Shown: in pieces, positions 1-12,935 of the stretch
Numbering within the stretch: the stretch's first letter is position 1
Layout: every line of letters begins with the position of its first letter
Source: Chelativorans sp. ZYF759
Lineage (GTDB): Bacteria > Pseudomonadota > Alphaproteobacteria > Rhizobiales > Rhizobiaceae
Direction of reading: 5' to 3'
DNA length: 49,910 nucleotides
NCBI RefSeq assembly: GCF_012911015.1
Contig: NZ_WVVV01000013.1
Coordinates: 65,001-114,910, forward strand
Notes under the pieces: generated by a model
The model's database searches: none
What the model was told of the DNA's origin: nothing
Seen by the model: only the letters and a program-made list of their open reading frames with translations
Program-made: the position numbers and the translations under genes

Positions 1-1518
1 TATCCAGCCTTCGACCCGCTCGAGGTCTTCACCGACGATGGCGGCGCCAGGGTGGCGACGAATACCGGCATCATCTATGGCGCGCGGGTCGAGAGCGAAG
101 TCAGCCTTCGCACCGTCGAGTTCCCCGTGAACAGCGCCGACTTCGACGAAAGCATCGGATTGACGGCCGACGAGGTGGAGCAGGTGGTCCGCAACACCGG
201 CGCCATTCTGACCGACGGCGACATTCAGGTTGCCGCCCTTCATTATGTGGACCCGCTTCGCTTCGGCGACCGGTTCGCCAGCCATACGCTCGGCCCGAAC
301 TACAACGCACGCATTGTCGCGCAGAACGTCTCCTATGCGAGGCGCGAGATGGACAGCGGCGCGGCGGTCTTCGCCGAAGACATCATTCCCGTGGCCGAGG
401 AGCAGGAAATCGACGCGATCTTCCATGCCGCCGGCTATTCCACCGCCGATGGCGAACGCATGGCGGATGCCTTCGGAACCCTGCTCAACAGCACCAAGCT
501 TTCCGCCGGCTCCACGTTGCGTGTCGGCATCGAGACCCAAGGTGAAATCAGCCGGATCAAGCGCGCCACGCTGTATGAAGGCCGGCGCCACCGATTGACC
601 ATCGCGGTCAACGACCGCGACCAGTTCGTGCGCGGCGAGCAGCCCGAACCCAATCCCGTGGTGCAGGCGGCGCTCGGCGAAAGGCCTCAAGAAACCACGC
701 GCAGCAACCTGCCGACGGTCTATGACGGCATCTATCGCGCGGCGTTCACCTATGGTCTGAACTCGCGCATGACGCGGCAGGTCATTCGCATGCTCGCCGC
801 GGATGTCGACTTCCAGTCGCGGCTCCAGCCCGCCGACCGGCTCGAGGTGCTGTTCTCGCGCCCCGACACCGACAACCGCGCAACGGAAGATTCCGAGCTT
901 CTCTATATAAGCGCCACCTTCAGCGGTACGACGCGCAATTTCTACCGCTTCCAGATGGAAGACGGCACTGTCGACTATTTCGACGACGAGGGACGCAGCG
1001 CCAGGCAGTTCCTGCTGCGCAATCCCGTGCCCAATGGGCGCTTTACCTCCGGTTTCGGCATGCGCCGCCATCCGATTCTCGGCTACAGCCGCATGCATAC
1101 GGGCGTGGACTGGGCGGCTCCTCGCGGCACGCCCATCATTTCCTCGGGCAACGGCGTCGTCCAGAGTGCCGGCTGGTCCGGAGGCTACGGACGCCAGGTC
1201 ATCATCCGCCACAGCAATGGCTACGAGACGTCATATTCACACCTGAACGCGATTGCCGATGGCGTGAGCCAGGGCGCTCGGGTGCGACAGGGGCAGGTGA
1301 TCGGTCAGGTCGGCGCAACCGGGCTGGCCACGGGCAATCACCTGCATTACGAACTGCACGTGAACGGCAGCCCGGTCGACCCGATGCGCGTTCGCCTGCC
1401 CAACAGCAGGGAACTCGACGGCGAAGAACTGATGGTCTTCCAGAGCGAGCGCGAACGCATCGACGCCCTGCTCGAGGAGGACGGCATGCCCGCATTCACA
1501 CTGGCCAGCAGCAACTGA
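1..1518 (+). CDS. M23 family metallopeptidase (LytM/DD-endopeptidase type), 5' end cut by window
   Basis: Murein hydrolase that cleaves peptide cross-links in periplasmic peptidoglycan. The reading frame is open from base 1, so the start lies outside the window; a GTG at 52 is only an internal in-frame codon. About 505 residues are visible. The C-terminal M23 (lysostaphin-like) domain spans roughly the last 150 residues and shows the zinc motifs HTGVD and HLHYE. The preceding 300 or so residues resemble the long N-terminal regions of rhizobial M23 proteins. All expected metal ligands are present, so it is probably active. It converges on the L,D-transpeptidase gene, so two cell-wall enzymes end next to each other. 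Confidence 0.9.
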   Translation, partial: YPAFDPLEVFTDDGGARVATNTGIIYGARVESEVSLRTVEFPVNSADFDESIGLTADEVEQVVRNTGAILTDGDIQVAALHYVDPLRFGDRFASHTLGPNYNARIVAQNVSYARREMDSGAAVFAEDIIPVAEEQEIDAIFHAAGYSTADGERMADAFGTLLNSTKLSAGSTLRVGIETQGEISRIKRATLYEGRRHRLTIAVNDRDQFVRGEQPEPNPVVQAALGERPQETTRSNLPTVYDGIYRAAFTYGLNSRMTRQVIRMLAADVDFQSRLQPADRLEVLFSRPDTDNRATEDSELLYISATFSGTTRNFYRFQMEDGTVDYFDDEGRSARQFLLRNPVPNGRFTSGFGMRRHPILGYSRMHTGVDWAAPRGTPIISSGNGVVQSAGWSGGYGRQVIIRHSNGYETSYSHLNAIADGVSQGARVRQGQVIGQVGATGLATGNHLHYELHVNGSPVDPMRVRLPNSRELDGEELMVFQSERERIDALLEEDGMPAFTLASSN

Positions 1519-1523
1519 TCGAC

Positions 1524-1541
1524 GGAGGGCACCGGCCCTCC
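1524..1541. terminator. Weak hairpin between convergent cell-wall genes
   Basis: A 7-bp inverted repeat GGAGGGC-ACCG-GCCCTCC lies just after the M23 stop codon and before the convergent L,D-transpeptidase stop. There is no T-run on either strand, so it may be a Rho-dependent or processing hairpin rather than a true intrinsic terminator. Confidence 0.25.
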
Positions 1542-1556
1542 GCCTTCGGCGGATTC

Positions 1557-3104
1557 TCAGTTTGAAAATTCAACCGTGACGCCCTGTTTCACCAGGCCGG
1601 CAAGTTCGCGCGCGTCCCAGTTGGTCAGGCGGATGCAGCCATTCGAATAGGAACGGCCGATCCGGCTCGGCTCGGGCGTTCCGTGAATGCCGTAGGTCGG
1701 CTTGGACAGGCCGATCCACACCGAGCCGACCGGGCCGTTCGGCCCGGGGGGAATGGTGAGGACGCGGTCATTTTCGCCCTGCTGGAAATTGATGCGCGGA
1801 TTGTAGGTGTATTCGGGGTCGAGCGCGATGCGCTCGACCGTATGGGTGCCGGTCGGCGACGGGGTCGCTTCTGAACCGATGGTCGCCGGATAGGCGACGA
1901 CAAGGCGACCATCCGCCCCGTAGCCGCGGATCTGCTTGCCGGACTTGTCCGCCACGATTCGTGCGACCGGCTGACGCTCCGGCCTTTTCACGTTGGCGAC
2001 CACGATTCGCGAGCCGGGCTTGGTGAAATCGATGCCGGGGTTCAGCGACGTCAGGTAACGCTCATCCATGTGAAAACGCTCGGCCAGCTTCTCGACGACC
2101 GAGGTGTATCCGAGATGCTCCATACGCGCCTTCTCGCCGAAATCCTCCGGTATGGAGGCAACGAACGGTCCCGCCGCATCGGCAGAAGTGATCTCGTAGG
2201 TGGTGAAGGGGTCGCCGCCGGTTTCCGCGAGAAGAGTCTCTATGCTCTCCTTGTCGTAGGTGCGCAGACCCCGGCCCGTCATTTCGCGATAGGTGGCGAT
2301 CGCCTTGTTGACGTTGTCACCCATCCGCCCGTCGATGACGCCAGGCGACAGGCCCAGCCGGTCGAGAAGAATCTGGACCCGGGCCACGTCCTCCTGGACC
2401 AGGCTCACATCCGGCTGCTGCGCGGGATCCGGCAACCCACCCGACCCCGGCTCTGCGTCGATGATGATCTCGTCGATGGTCGAACTGCCCTCGTCCAGTC
2501 GCGCCGAATCGCTGCCCCTGCTTTCCGGCAGGGGTTGGCGCTGCACCGGGTCCGGCACGGCGGTGCGGGCCGGCGGCTGTTCGTCGAGCCGCGGGCGTTC
2601 CGGCTCGCCCCAGGCGGGACGTGCGGGCTCGTTCCATCTCGGCTCCCGCTCGTAGGTGTAATATGGTTCGTCGTCATAGAAATCGTCGTCATAGACGCCG
2701 CGGCCGCGCGGCTGTGGCATGCCGCGACCGAGTTCACGCATGCGACGCTCGCGTCGCTCGAGTGCACGCTGCGATCTGTCATCGCGAAGATACGGATCGC
2801 GCTCAGGTTCCCGCCACCCGCGGTCACCGCCGACCGCAGGCCGGTCGAAACCGCGCGGATCGCGAACGCCCACGACGCGGCCTGTCCACGCATCGACCAG
2901 GACTTCACGGCCGTATTCGTCGATATAGATGTCGATCTCGCGGGACTGTGCCAGCTGGATCATCGTGCTGTCGGCCACACTCGGCGCGTTGCGCGGATCG
3001 GGCCCGCCCTCCGGCCAAGTTGCCGCCGAGGCCGACCCGATCGAAAACAGCCCGGCAATGCCGAGCACGAATGGAAATCTCATCATCCGTCCCATGCCCA
3101 TCAT
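1557..3104 (-). CDS. L,D-transpeptidase (YkuD) with peptidoglycan-binding domain
   Basis: Periplasmic enzyme expected to form 3-3 cross-links in peptidoglycan or attach proteins to it. The reading frame extends upstream to 3212, but I choose the ATG at 3104: a GAAAGGGG Shine-Dalgarno sits 8 nt before it and a signal peptide (MMRFPFVLGIAGLFSIGSAS...) follows. That gives 515 residues. A long, charged Arg/Pro/Glu/Tyr-rich linker fills roughly residues 90-220, followed by a peptidoglycan_binding_1-like segment (VQILLDRLGLSPGVIDGRMG). The C-terminal YkuD domain carries HGTPEP...SNGCIRLTN with the catalytic Cys. The low-complexity linker is longer than in many homologues and probably spans the periplasm. 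Confidence 0.9.
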   Translation of the reverse strand: MMGMGRMMRFPFVLGIAGLFSIGSASAATWPEGGPDPRNAPSVADSTMIQLAQSREIDIYIDEYGREVLVDAWTGRVVGVRDPRGFDRPAVGGDRGWREPERDPYLRDDRSQRALERRERRMRELGRGMPQPRGRGVYDDDFYDDEPYYTYEREPRWNEPARPAWGEPERPRLDEQPPARTAVPDPVQRQPLPESRGSDSARLDEGSSTIDEIIIDAEPGSGGLPDPAQQPDVSLVQEDVARVQILLDRLGLSPGVIDGRMGDNVNKAIATYREMTGRGLRTYDKESIETLLAETGGDPFTTYEITSADAAGPFVASIPEDFGEKARMEHLGYTSVVEKLAERFHMDERYLTSLNPGIDFTKPGSRIVVANVKRPERQPVARIVADKSGKQIRGYGADGRLVVAYPATIGSEATPSPTGTHTVERIALDPEYTYNPRINFQQGENDRVLTIPPGPNGPVGSVWIGLSKPTYGIHGTPEPSRIGRSYSNGCIRLTNWDARELAGLVKQGVTVEFSN

Positions 3105-3180
3105 CCAAATCGCCCCTTTCCGGAAGATGGATCGGGGCATCAGATCATCCACACTGCAATATGAGACATGAACCGGACAT

Positions 3181-3206
3181 GAAAATGGCCGCGCTGAGGC
3201 GGCCAT
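3181..3206 (-). terminator. Rho-independent terminator of clpB
   Basis: On the minus strand an 8-bp stem ATGGCCGC / GCGGCCAT with a 6-nt loop is followed by TTTT. It sits 25 nt past the clpB stop and upstream of the L,D-transpeptidase gene, separating the two minus-strand units. Confidence 0.75.
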
Positions 3207-3230
3207 TATCATTTCGATGCCCTTTGGCTG

Positions 3231-5837
<2,607 letters not shown>

Positions 5838-5965
5838 GAACCTGTCTCCTGCTCTTCGCCGGCCCGCTTCGCGGCGCCGGGTCAGTCTTCAGTGACGGAC
5901 CCCCATGAAACCATGACCGGGATCAATTCGGCCAGAGTCTCTCGCGGCAGGTCCAGTTGAACAGG

Positions 5966-5994
5966 ATATGGGTACGGCGCATGGACCGCTCAAG
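5966..5994 (-). promoter_or_regulatory. Candidate RpoH (sigma-32) promoter of clpB
   Basis: Minus strand shows CTTG (5994-5991), an 18-nt spacer, then CCCATAT (5972-5966). This is close to the alphaproteobacterial RpoH pattern CTTG-N17/18-CYTATnT, with one mismatch in the -10. It lies about 130 nt before the clpB ATG and downstream of the terminator at 6012-6046. Confidence 0.5.
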
Positions 5995-6011
5995 ACTGAC
6001 CCTTACGCCAA

Positions 6012-6046
6012 CAAAAAAGAGCGGCGGACAGACGTCCGCCGCTCTT
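6012..6046 (-). terminator. Rho-independent terminator of the DUF4167 gene
   Basis: A perfect 12-bp stem (AGAGCGGCGGAC / GTCCGCCGCTCT) with a 4-nt loop is followed on the minus strand by TTTTTTG. It begins 18 nt past the DUF4167 stop and insulates clpB from upstream transcription. Confidence 0.9.
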
Positions 6047-6063
6047 CAAGCTTTCTTGCGAGA

Positions 6064-6786
6064 TCAGCTGTTGGCGGCTTCCGCCAGCTCGCTGTCCGAC
6101 GCATTGCCTTCGCCTTCGCCCTCGCCTGCCTTGGCGCGGGGACGGCGCGGACGACGCGCACGGCGCGGCGCGGCATCACCCTCTCCACCTTCGGTCGTCT
6201 CGACTGGCTTCTGTTCGGCTTCCGTAGATCCGTTGGTCTTGGCTTCCGGGGAATTGCGAGCGCGACGCGGCTTGGGAGGTGCCACCTCGCCCTGCTCCAG
6301 AGCCACTTCCGCCGGCGTGCCGTCGATTACCGGCTGCGGGCCGGAACCTCTGCCATTGTCGGACCGCTCGTGGCGATCGCCACGCTCATTGCGGGGCTGC
6401 TCATTGCGGGTCTGATCGCCACGAGGCTGATCGTCGCGCGAACCCTGGTTGTCGTCCTGGTCGTCGCGATCCTCATCATCATCGTCGCGCGAGCGTGGCT
6501 GCTGCTGATTCTGGTTCTGGAGAAGCATCGCCGCCGCAATCAACCGGTTGTAATGCTCGGCGTGCTGGAGATAATTCTCGGCCATCACGCGGTCACCGCT
6601 GGACTGGGCGTCGCGCGCCAGCGTCGTGTATTTTTCGGCAACCTGTTGGGCGGTACCCCGAATCTTGACGTCCGGACCGTTACTCTCATAGCTGCGGGTA
6701 AGCGGATTTGGGCTTTTGCGATTGTTGTTATTGGTATTGTTACTGCCGCCGCGTCCGCGCATGCGCCTGTTCTGCTGTGGCCTCAT
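6064..6786 (-). CDS. DUF4167 domain-containing protein
   Basis: Conserved alphaproteobacterial protein of unknown function, 240 residues. I start at ATG 6786 (MRPQQNRRMRGRGG), which has AGAAGAGAAG upstream; the frame continues further 5' without a comparable site. The N-terminal 90 residues hold the DUF4167 core (AEKYTTLARDAQSSGDRVMAENYLQHAEHYNRLI), preceded by an Arg/Gly/Asn-rich stretch. The remainder is low complexity: a Gln/Arg/Asp-rich middle and an Ala/Glu/Pro/Arg-rich tail with RRARRPRRPRAK. The basic disordered segments suggest nucleic-acid binding (inference). It lies downstream of prmC in the same direction, as in many Rhizobiales. Confidence 0.9.
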   Translation of the reverse strand: MRPQQNRRMRGRGGSNNTNNNNRKSPNPLTRSYESNGPDVKIRGTAQQVAEKYTTLARDAQSSGDRVMAENYLQHAEHYNRLIAAAMLLQNQNQQQPRSRDDDDEDRDDQDDNQGSRDDQPRGDQTRNEQPRNERGDRHERSDNGRGSGPQPVIDGTPAEVALEQGEVAPPKPRRARNSPEAKTNGSTEAEQKPVETTEGGEGDAAPRRARRPRRPRAKAGEGEGEGNASDSELAEAANS

Positions 6787-7036
6787 CGACTTCTCTTCTG
6801 TTGAAAATATCGGATGCTCACCGGCTCCTCTTGGAACACGGCAAATCTGCATCTGGGGATTGGCGCATCATCGCGCGTTCGCGCTACCGCCAAGTCGAAT
6901 CCTGTCTCATCTCATGTCACTTGCCGGATGACCCCCGTACGAAGCTTGGAGATCTATCAAGACAGAAGGCAGCTTGTTCCCAGAGAACCGAATCGATAAC
7001 GGCACTGCCTGCTTCGTCGCATCCGGTGACGGGAAA

Positions 7037-7960
7037 CTAGCGGCAATCAATTCTATTGCCAAGCCTTTTTTGCTGCGGTGCGCCCAAGTGCTCCGGCAGG
7101 AACATCAGCGCCCTGTCGCGGCCGGCAAGATCGCTCGCCTGTCCTGCCGATGAAAAACCGCGCCCGTGGAAAAGTGCAGTGACCGCTTCGCGCTGATCGT
7201 GCCCTATTTCGATTGCTACGACGCCGTTGGGCGTCAGAAAGGCTGCCGCTTCGTCTGCGATCGCGCGATAGGCATCAAGCCCGTCTTTGCCGCCATCCAG
7301 TGCCTGAAGCGGGTCGTGCTCACGCACTTCTCGCGACAGCGTCTCGATCTCCTTGCTCGCAATATAGGGCGGATTTGAGACAATCGCATGAAAGCGACCA
7401 TCGACCGCTTCAAACCAGTTCGAGATCTTCGCGTCGAACCGGTCGCCCACCCCATTGAGATCGGCATTCGCCATGGCCGTTTCAAGGGCGCCGGGCTGGA
7501 TATCGGTGCCGAGCGCGGTGGCGAAGGGCAATTCCTTGAGCAGGGCCAGCGCGATCGCACCGCTGCCGGTCCCCAGATCGAGAATGCGGCAAGACCCGTT
7601 TTCGGCAAATCTGCTCAGCGCAGGCAGCACCAGATCGACCAGCGCCTCGGTATCCGGTCGGGGATCAAGCGTTTCCGGCGACAGGCGGAGCGTCACGCCG
7701 TGGAAATCGCGCTGGCCGATAATCCGGTGGACCGGCACGCCGGATGTCCGCTCTTCCAGAGCCCCGGCCACGGCGTGGACCTGTTCTTCGGCGACGACGC
7801 GATCCGGCGCCGAAAGCGCGGTTGTCCGGTCGGTCTGGGTGAAGTGCTCCACCAGCAGCCGTGCCTCGAGTACGGCCTCCTCGATACCAGCCTGTTTCAA
7901 CGATTGCCGGGCATGGGCCAGAAGACCTGCCAGCGTGATGGAGCGGGAGGCCTCACCCAT
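7037..7960 (-). CDS. prmC: Release factor N5-glutamine methyltransferase PrmC
   Basis: Methylates the Gln of the GGQ motif in peptide-chain release factors, here presumably the RF1 encoded directly upstream. The 307 residues contain an N-terminal helical substrate-binding domain, SAM motif I ([16 protein letters not shown]) and the diagnostic NPPY catalytic motif ([12 protein letters not shown]). The start codon overlaps the prfA stop by 8 nt, so the two are translationally coupled. The gap of 250 nt after its stop, up to the DUF4167 start, shows nothing I can name. Confidence 0.96.
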   Translation of the reverse strand: MGEASRSITLAGLLAHARQSLKQAGIEEAVLEARLLVEHFTQTDRTTALSAPDRVVAEEQVHAVAGALEERTSGVPVHRIIGQRDFHGVTLRLSPETLDPRPDTEALVDLVLPALSRFAENGSCRILDLGTGSGAIALALLKELPFATALGTDIQPGALETAMANADLNGVGDRFDAKISNWFEAVDGRFHAIVSNPPYIASKEIETLSREVREHDPLQALDGGKDGLDAYRAIADEAAAFLTPNGVVAIEIGHDQREAVTALFHGRGFSSAGQASDLAGRDRALMFLPEHLGAPQQKRLGNRIDCR

Positions 7961-9035
7961 CGCCGTCCATGGCCGCGATCAGCCGCGAATGGTGATCGGA
8001 GATCAGCGCGTCGACGATCTCGTCGAGGTCACCCTCGATCACCCGATCGAGCTTGTAGAGCGTCAGGTTGATGCGGTGGTCCGTGACGCGGCCCTGCGGG
8101 AAATTGTAGGTGCGGATGCGCTCGGAGCGATCGCCGGACCCGACCTGCAGCCTGCGCGCTTCCGACCGCTCGTCGGCCGCCTTGTTGCGCTCCATGTCGT
8201 AAAGCCGGGCGCGCAGGATCTGCATGCCGCGGGCGCGGTTCTGGTGCTGCGACTTCTCCGCCTGCATGACGACGATGCCGGTCGGAATGTGGGTGATACG
8301 CACAGCCGAATCGGTGGTGTTGACGTGCTGGCCGCCGGCCCCGGACGCCCGCATCGTGTCGATGCGGATGTCCTCGTTGCGGATCTCGATGTCGACCTCC
8401 TCGGCCTCCGGCAGCACCGCGACCGTGGCGGCCGACGTGTGAATTCGGCCGCCTGCCTCGGTCTCGGGCACGCGCTGCACCCGGTGCACGCCCGATTCGA
8501 ATTTGAGATGAGCGAAGGCGCCCCGGCCGGACACGGTGGCGATGATTTCCTTGTAGCCGCCCGCCTCGCCCTCCGAGGCGGAGACGGCCTCCACCTTCCA
8601 CCCATGCTTGGCGCAATAGCGCTCATACATGCGGAAGAGGTCGCCGGCGAAAAGCGCCGCCTCGTCGCCACCGGTCCCGGCGCGAATTTCGAGGATCGCG
8701 CTCTTGTCGTCGGCCTCATCCTTGGGCAGCAGCATTATCTGCATGGAAGCGCGCAGGCTTTCGATACGCTCTTCCACTTCCGGGACCTCCGCCGCGGCCA
8801 GTTCGCGCATCTCCGCATCCGTCGCGCGATCCGCGAGCAATGCCTTCAGATCCGCAAGCTCCGCTTCGGCAGTTCGCAGGTCGCGGATGCCGGCGACGAT
8901 CTCCTGCAGCTCGGAATATTCCGATGCGAGCTTGACGTATTTGTCCGGCTCCGGCCCGGCCGCCATCTGCGCTTCGAGCATCTCGAAGCGCTTGAGAACC
9001 TGATCCATGCGATCGCGGGGAAGTTCGATGGTCAT
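7953..9035 (-). CDS. prfA: Peptide chain release factor 1
   Basis: Terminates translation at UAA and UAG. The 360 residues match the family length. ATG 9035 is chosen because [23 protein letters not shown] is a normal RF1 N-terminus; the open frame upstream is a shadow of ptsP. The PxT-type codon-recognition region ([17 protein letters not shown]) points to RF1 rather than RF2, and the GGQ motif is present ([15 protein letters not shown]). It lies 10 nt after ptsP and overlaps prmC. Confidence 0.97.
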   Translation of the reverse strand: MTIELPRDRMDQVLKRFEMLEAQMAAGPEPDKYVKLASEYSELQEIVAGIRDLRTAEAELADLKALLADRATDAEMRELAAAEVPEVEERIESLRASMQIMLLPKDEADDKSAILEIRAGTGGDEAALFAGDLFRMYERYCAKHGWKVEAVSASEGEAGGYKEIIATVSGRGAFAHLKFESGVHRVQRVPETEAGGRIHTSAATVAVLPEAEEVDIEIRNEDIRIDTMRASGAGGQHVNTTDSAVRITHIPTGIVVMQAEKSQHQNRARGMQILRARLYDMERNKAADERSEARRLQVGSGDRSERIRTYNFPQGRVTDHRINLTLYKLDRVIEGDLDEIVDALISDHHSRLIAAMDGDG

Positions 9036-9045
9036 GCGGGTCTTT

Positions 9046-11331
9046 TCACAGCGGAATTTGGTTGTCTGCGGCGAATTTCTGAAGTTCGGCACGCAATTCG
9101 CAGTCGGTCGCGCGACCGTCCAGCAACTGGCCCACCCTTTCGGTGACCTGCCCCCAGTGCAACTCGCGCAGCATGGCCTTGACCGGGCCGATCGAGGCCG
9201 GCGACATGGAGATCGCGCGGTATCCCGCCCCGAACAGCGCCAAGGCCGAAAGGGGTCGGCCGGCAAGCTCGCCGCACAAGGTGACAGGCGTGCCCGCGGC
9301 GTCTCCGGCCCGCGCGATCTGGCGCAGAAGCCGCATGAACGGCACGGAGATCGGGTCGAACCTGTCGGCAAGCCGCGTGTTGCCGCGATCGGTGGCCGCC
9401 ACGAACTGGAACAGGTCGTTGGAACCGACGGAGACGAAATCCACCGCCTCCATCAACTCGTCGAGCTGCCAGAGCAGATTAGGCACCTCGATCATGGCAC
9501 CGAGCTTCACCCGGGTCGGCAAGTGAGCGGCGAAGCGCGAGAGATGCCGCACTTCGCGCTCAAGCAGATCGCGCGCCTCGCTGATCTCGGAAATCTCGGT
9601 GACCATGGGCAGCATCAGCTTCAGCTCGCGTCCTCCGCTCGCCTTCAGCAGCGCCCGGAACTGGGTGCGCAGCAGCGCCGGCCGGTCGAGCGCCAGCCGG
9701 ATCGCCCGCCAGCCGAGCGCCGGATTCTCCTCCGGCCCGGTGCCCTTGAAGTAGGGAAGGACCTTGTCCCCGCCGATATCGATGGTGCGGAAGGTGACGG
9801 GCCGGTCGCCGGCTGCTCTGATCACCTCGCGGTAAAGCTTCTCCTGCGCCTCCGCGCGCGGGAAGGTGGCCGCAACCATGAACTGGAGTTCCGTGCGGAA
9901 GAGACCGATGCCGACCGCGCCCGATTCGTCGAGCTGCGGCAGGTCGACGGCCAGCCCCGCATTCATCATCAGGTCGATCGTGACGCCGTCCAGCGTCTCG
10001 GCAGGCTTGTCGCGCAATTCGCGGTAGAGTTCCTGGCGCCGCGCCCGGAACTTCACCTTCTCGGCATAGGCAGCCTCCACATCGGGCTGCGGGCGCAGAT
10101 GCACCACGCCCTCGTCGCCATCGATGATGATGGGGTCGCCATTCTCCGACATCGACACCGCACCGATCATCTGGCCGGTCACCGGAATGCCGATGGCGCG
10201 GGCGACGATCACGACATGGCTCGTCAATGCGCCTTCTTCGAGCACCAGCCCGCGCAGCCGCTCGCGTGGATAGTCGAGCAGTTCCGCCGCCCCCATCGAG
10301 CGTGCCACGACCACGGCATCGCGCGGCAGCGTATCGGCGAGTCCATCGGGACCCTGGCCGACCAGCAAGCGAAGCAGCCGATTGGCAAGATCGTCGAAAT
10401 CGCTCATCCGCTCGCGCAGATAGGGGTCGGTCATGTGGAGCATGCGCGCGCGCATGTCGCTCTGCACCTTCTCGACGGCGGCTTCCGCCGTTAGCCCGTT
10501 GCGCACCGCCTCTTCCAACCGTCGCCCCCAGCCGCGGTCATTGGCGAACATGCGATAGGCTTCCAGCACCTCTCGATGTTCGCCGTCGAACGCGATCTCG
10601 CGGCGTGACAGCATGTCGTCGATCGAAAGCCGCAATGACCCGAGCGCGTCTTCCAGGCGCTCCAGTTCGGCGTCGCTGTCCTCGTTGAAGAGGTTCGTGA
10701 CCACCACGCGCGGCTCGTGCAATACCACGTGGCCGAGCCCGATGCCGTCGTTGAAGGCCATGCCCTCGAAGGTGACGGGGCGGCTCAGGTCGAGTTCCAG
10801 CCCTGGTCGGGTCAAGCGCGAAAGCTCGCCCGACGCCACCATCTCGGCAATCACCATAGCGATCGTTTCGAGGGCTTCGATCTCCTCCTCGCGATATTGG
10901 CGCATGGTGCGATTCTGGACGACGAGGACCCCGAGGGTTCGTCCGGCCCTGAGCACCGGCACCCCGAGGAAGGAGTGATAGATCTCCTCGCCCGTTTCCG
11001 GCAGATAGGCGAAGGCGGGGTGATTCTGCGCATCGGACAGATTCAGCGCCCGCGCGCTCGCCGCGATGGTACCGACCAGACCTTCACCCAGGCGCAGTTG
11101 CGCCAGGTGGACCGAACCGGGGTTGAGACCCTCGGTGGCGTAGAGCTCCAGCACCGAATCGGCCCGCAAAACGTAGAGCGAGCAGACTTCCGCGACCATG
11201 TTCTGCGCGATTTCGCGCACGATCCGGTCCAGCCGATCCTGGGGCTCCAGAGCTTCGGCCATAAGTTCGCGCAGCCGCTTCAAGAGGACGCGCGGGCCCT
11301 GAATGGCCGCCTTGCCGGTCGCGGGGCTCAT
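9046..11331 (-). CDS. ptsP: Phosphoenolpyruvate-protein phosphotransferase PtsP (EI-Ntr)
   Basis: First enzyme of the nitrogen PTS: takes phosphate from PEP and passes it to NPr and EIIA-Ntr, linking nitrogen and carbon status to regulation. ATG 11331 has GGAGAGG just upstream and yields 761 residues. An N-terminal GAF domain (about 20-165) is followed by the EI N-terminal domain with the phospho-His motif [15 protein letters not shown] near residue 370, then the PEP-utilising barrel with [10 protein letters not shown] and CGELAGRP. In alphaproteobacteria ptsP commonly sits next to lysC and prfA, as here. Confidence 0.95.
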   Translation of the reverse strand: MSPATGKAAIQGPRVLLKRLRELMAEALEPQDRLDRIVREIAQNMVAEVCSLYVLRADSVLELYATEGLNPGSVHLAQLRLGEGLVGTIAASARALNLSDAQNHPAFAYLPETGEEIYHSFLGVPVLRAGRTLGVLVVQNRTMRQYREEEIEALETIAMVIAEMVASGELSRLTRPGLELDLSRPVTFEGMAFNDGIGLGHVVLHEPRVVVTNLFNEDSDAELERLEDALGSLRLSIDDMLSRREIAFDGEHREVLEAYRMFANDRGWGRRLEEAVRNGLTAEAAVEKVQSDMRARMLHMTDPYLRERMSDFDDLANRLLRLLVGQGPDGLADTLPRDAVVVARSMGAAELLDYPRERLRGLVLEEGALTSHVVIVARAIGIPVTGQMIGAVSMSENGDPIIIDGDEGVVHLRPQPDVEAAYAEKVKFRARRQELYRELRDKPAETLDGVTIDLMMNAGLAVDLPQLDESGAVGIGLFRTELQFMVAATFPRAEAQEKLYREVIRAAGDRPVTFRTIDIGGDKVLPYFKGTGPEENPALGWRAIRLALDRPALLRTQFRALLKASGGRELKLMLPMVTEISEISEARDLLEREVRHLSRFAAHLPTRVKLGAMIEVPNLLWQLDELMEAVDFVSVGSNDLFQFVAATDRGNTRLADRFDPISVPFMRLLRQIARAGDAAGTPVTLCGELAGRPLSALALFGAGYRAISMSPASIGPVKAMLRELHWGQVTERVGQLLDGRATDCELRAELQKFAADNQIPL

Positions 11332-11515
11332 AGGCCTCTCCCCGCCTTTGGCCGGCGGGCGCAGGTCGGCGCGCCGGGTCGCGTCCGTACCCGGACACGC
11401 AACCTTCCCGCCATACCGTTTGCCGGCAACTGCCTCATGCGCCCACTCTCCAAAGGCTTCCGGCGGCCGGCCCCACATCGGAGACCACCGCCCGGTTGAA
11501 GGCAAAACACCCTGT

Positions 11516-12790
11516 CTATTGCTTATCCAGACCGTAGACGGAATGCAAAGTCCGCACCGCCAATTCGGTGTAGGGATCGTCGATCAGAATGGAAATCTTG
11601 ATCTCGGACGTGGTGATGGCGCGGATGTTGATCCCGCGCTCGGCCAGCGCCTTGAAGGCCGTCGCGGCCACACCGGCATGGCTGCGCATGCCGATTCCGA
11701 TGACCGACACCTTCGCCAATCCCTGGTCGTGCTGGATCGCGTCGAAACCGATCGAGTCGCGGGTCTGGCCGAGAACGGCGAGAGCCTTGTCGAGATCGCC
11801 TGAGGGCACGGTGAAGGTCATGTCGGTGCGGGCGCCGTCCTCCGACATGTTCTGGACGATCATGTCCACATTGATGCCGGCTTCGGCAAGCGGCCCGAAA
11901 ATGCCGCCCGCAACCCCCGGCCGGTCCGCCACCCGCCGCAGTGTGATCTGCGCTTCATCCTTGGCATAGGCTATGCCGGTCACGACCTGCTGTTCCACGA
12001 TCTCATCCTCGTCGCAAATGAGCGTCCCGGGCGGGTTGTCGAAATCCCCCATGCCGGGCGCGTCGGGGGCCTCGAAGGAGGAGCGCACGAAGGTGCGCAC
12101 CCCGTGCACCATGGCAAGCTCGACCGAGCGTACCTGCAGAACTTTGGCGCCCAGCGACGCCATCTCCAGCATCTCCTCGAAGGAAATCTTGGCCAGGCGG
12201 CGCGCCCTGGGTTCGATGCGCGGATCGGTGGTGTAGACGCCGTCGACATCGGTGTAGATGTCGCAGCGATCCGCACCGATTGCCGCCGCGACGGCGACCG
12301 CGCTGGTGTCGGATCCGCCTCGGCCCAGCGTGGCGATGCGATTGTCGGGACCGATGCCCTGGAAGCCGGCAATGACGGCGACCTGGCCCTGTCCGAAACG
12401 CTCGATCATCAGCGCGGCGTCGATCGCGGCAATGCGGGCCGCGCCATGCGCACCGTCGGTACGGATGGGTATCTGCCAGCCCTGCCAGGAGCGCGCGTGC
12501 ACGCCCATGGCCTGCAGGACCAGAGCCAGGAGCCCGGACGTCACCTGCTCGCCGGAGGCGACAACCGTGTCGTATTCGCGTGCGTCGTAAATGTTGAAAT
12601 TGGCGCCCTCGGCCTTCGACGCCTCGCGCACCCAGCCCACCAGCTCGTTGGTCTTGCCGGACATGGCGGAAACGACGACGGCCACCTCATGGCCGGCAAG
12701 GACCTCGCGCTTGATATGCCGCGCCACGTTGCGAATGCGGTCGATATCGGCGACGGACGTACCGCCGAATTTCATCACGATGCGCGCCAT
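11516..12790 (-). CDS. lysC: Aspartate kinase
   Basis: Phosphorylates aspartate in the first step towards lysine, threonine and methionine. 424 residues: N-terminal amino-acid kinase domain with KFGGTSV and the GRGGSDTSAVAVAAA active-site segment, and two C-terminal ACT domains for feedback control. Start ATG 12790 (MARIVMKFGGTSV) is standard. The stop lies 185 nt before the ptsP start. About 145 nt separate its start from the next minus-strand gene; I see no clear element there. Confidence 0.97.
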   Translation of the reverse strand: MARIVMKFGGTSVADIDRIRNVARHIKREVLAGHEVAVVVSAMSGKTNELVGWVREASKAEGANFNIYDAREYDTVVASGEQVTSGLLALVLQAMGVHARSWQGWQIPIRTDGAHGAARIAAIDAALMIERFGQGQVAVIAGFQGIGPDNRIATLGRGGSDTSAVAVAAAIGADRCDIYTDVDGVYTTDPRIEPRARRLAKISFEEMLEMASLGAKVLQVRSVELAMVHGVRTFVRSSFEAPDAPGMGDFDNPPGTLICDEDEIVEQQVVTGIAYAKDEAQITLRRVADRPGVAGGIFGPLAEAGINVDMIVQNMSEDGARTDMTFTVPSGDLDKALAVLGQTRDSIGFDAIQHDQGLAKVSVIGIGMRSHAGVAATAFKALAERGINIRAITTSEIKISILIDDPYTELAVRTLHSVYGLDKQ

Positions 12791-12935
12791 CTGCGGGGAA
12801 GGCCCTTCAATCTAAGGCCGGTGCGGCTGGCGCCCTGCCTCCAAACGAACGCGCCCTGGCGGGCCAGGGCGAAATGCAGCGCTTCCATATCCAAATCGCG
12901 GCGCTTCCGCAAGCAAGCCGCCTTTGCGGAAGGTC

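Noticed and set aside
7455-9146. 563-residue plus-strand frame opposite prfA/prmC
   Set aside because: Antisense to two clear conserved genes.
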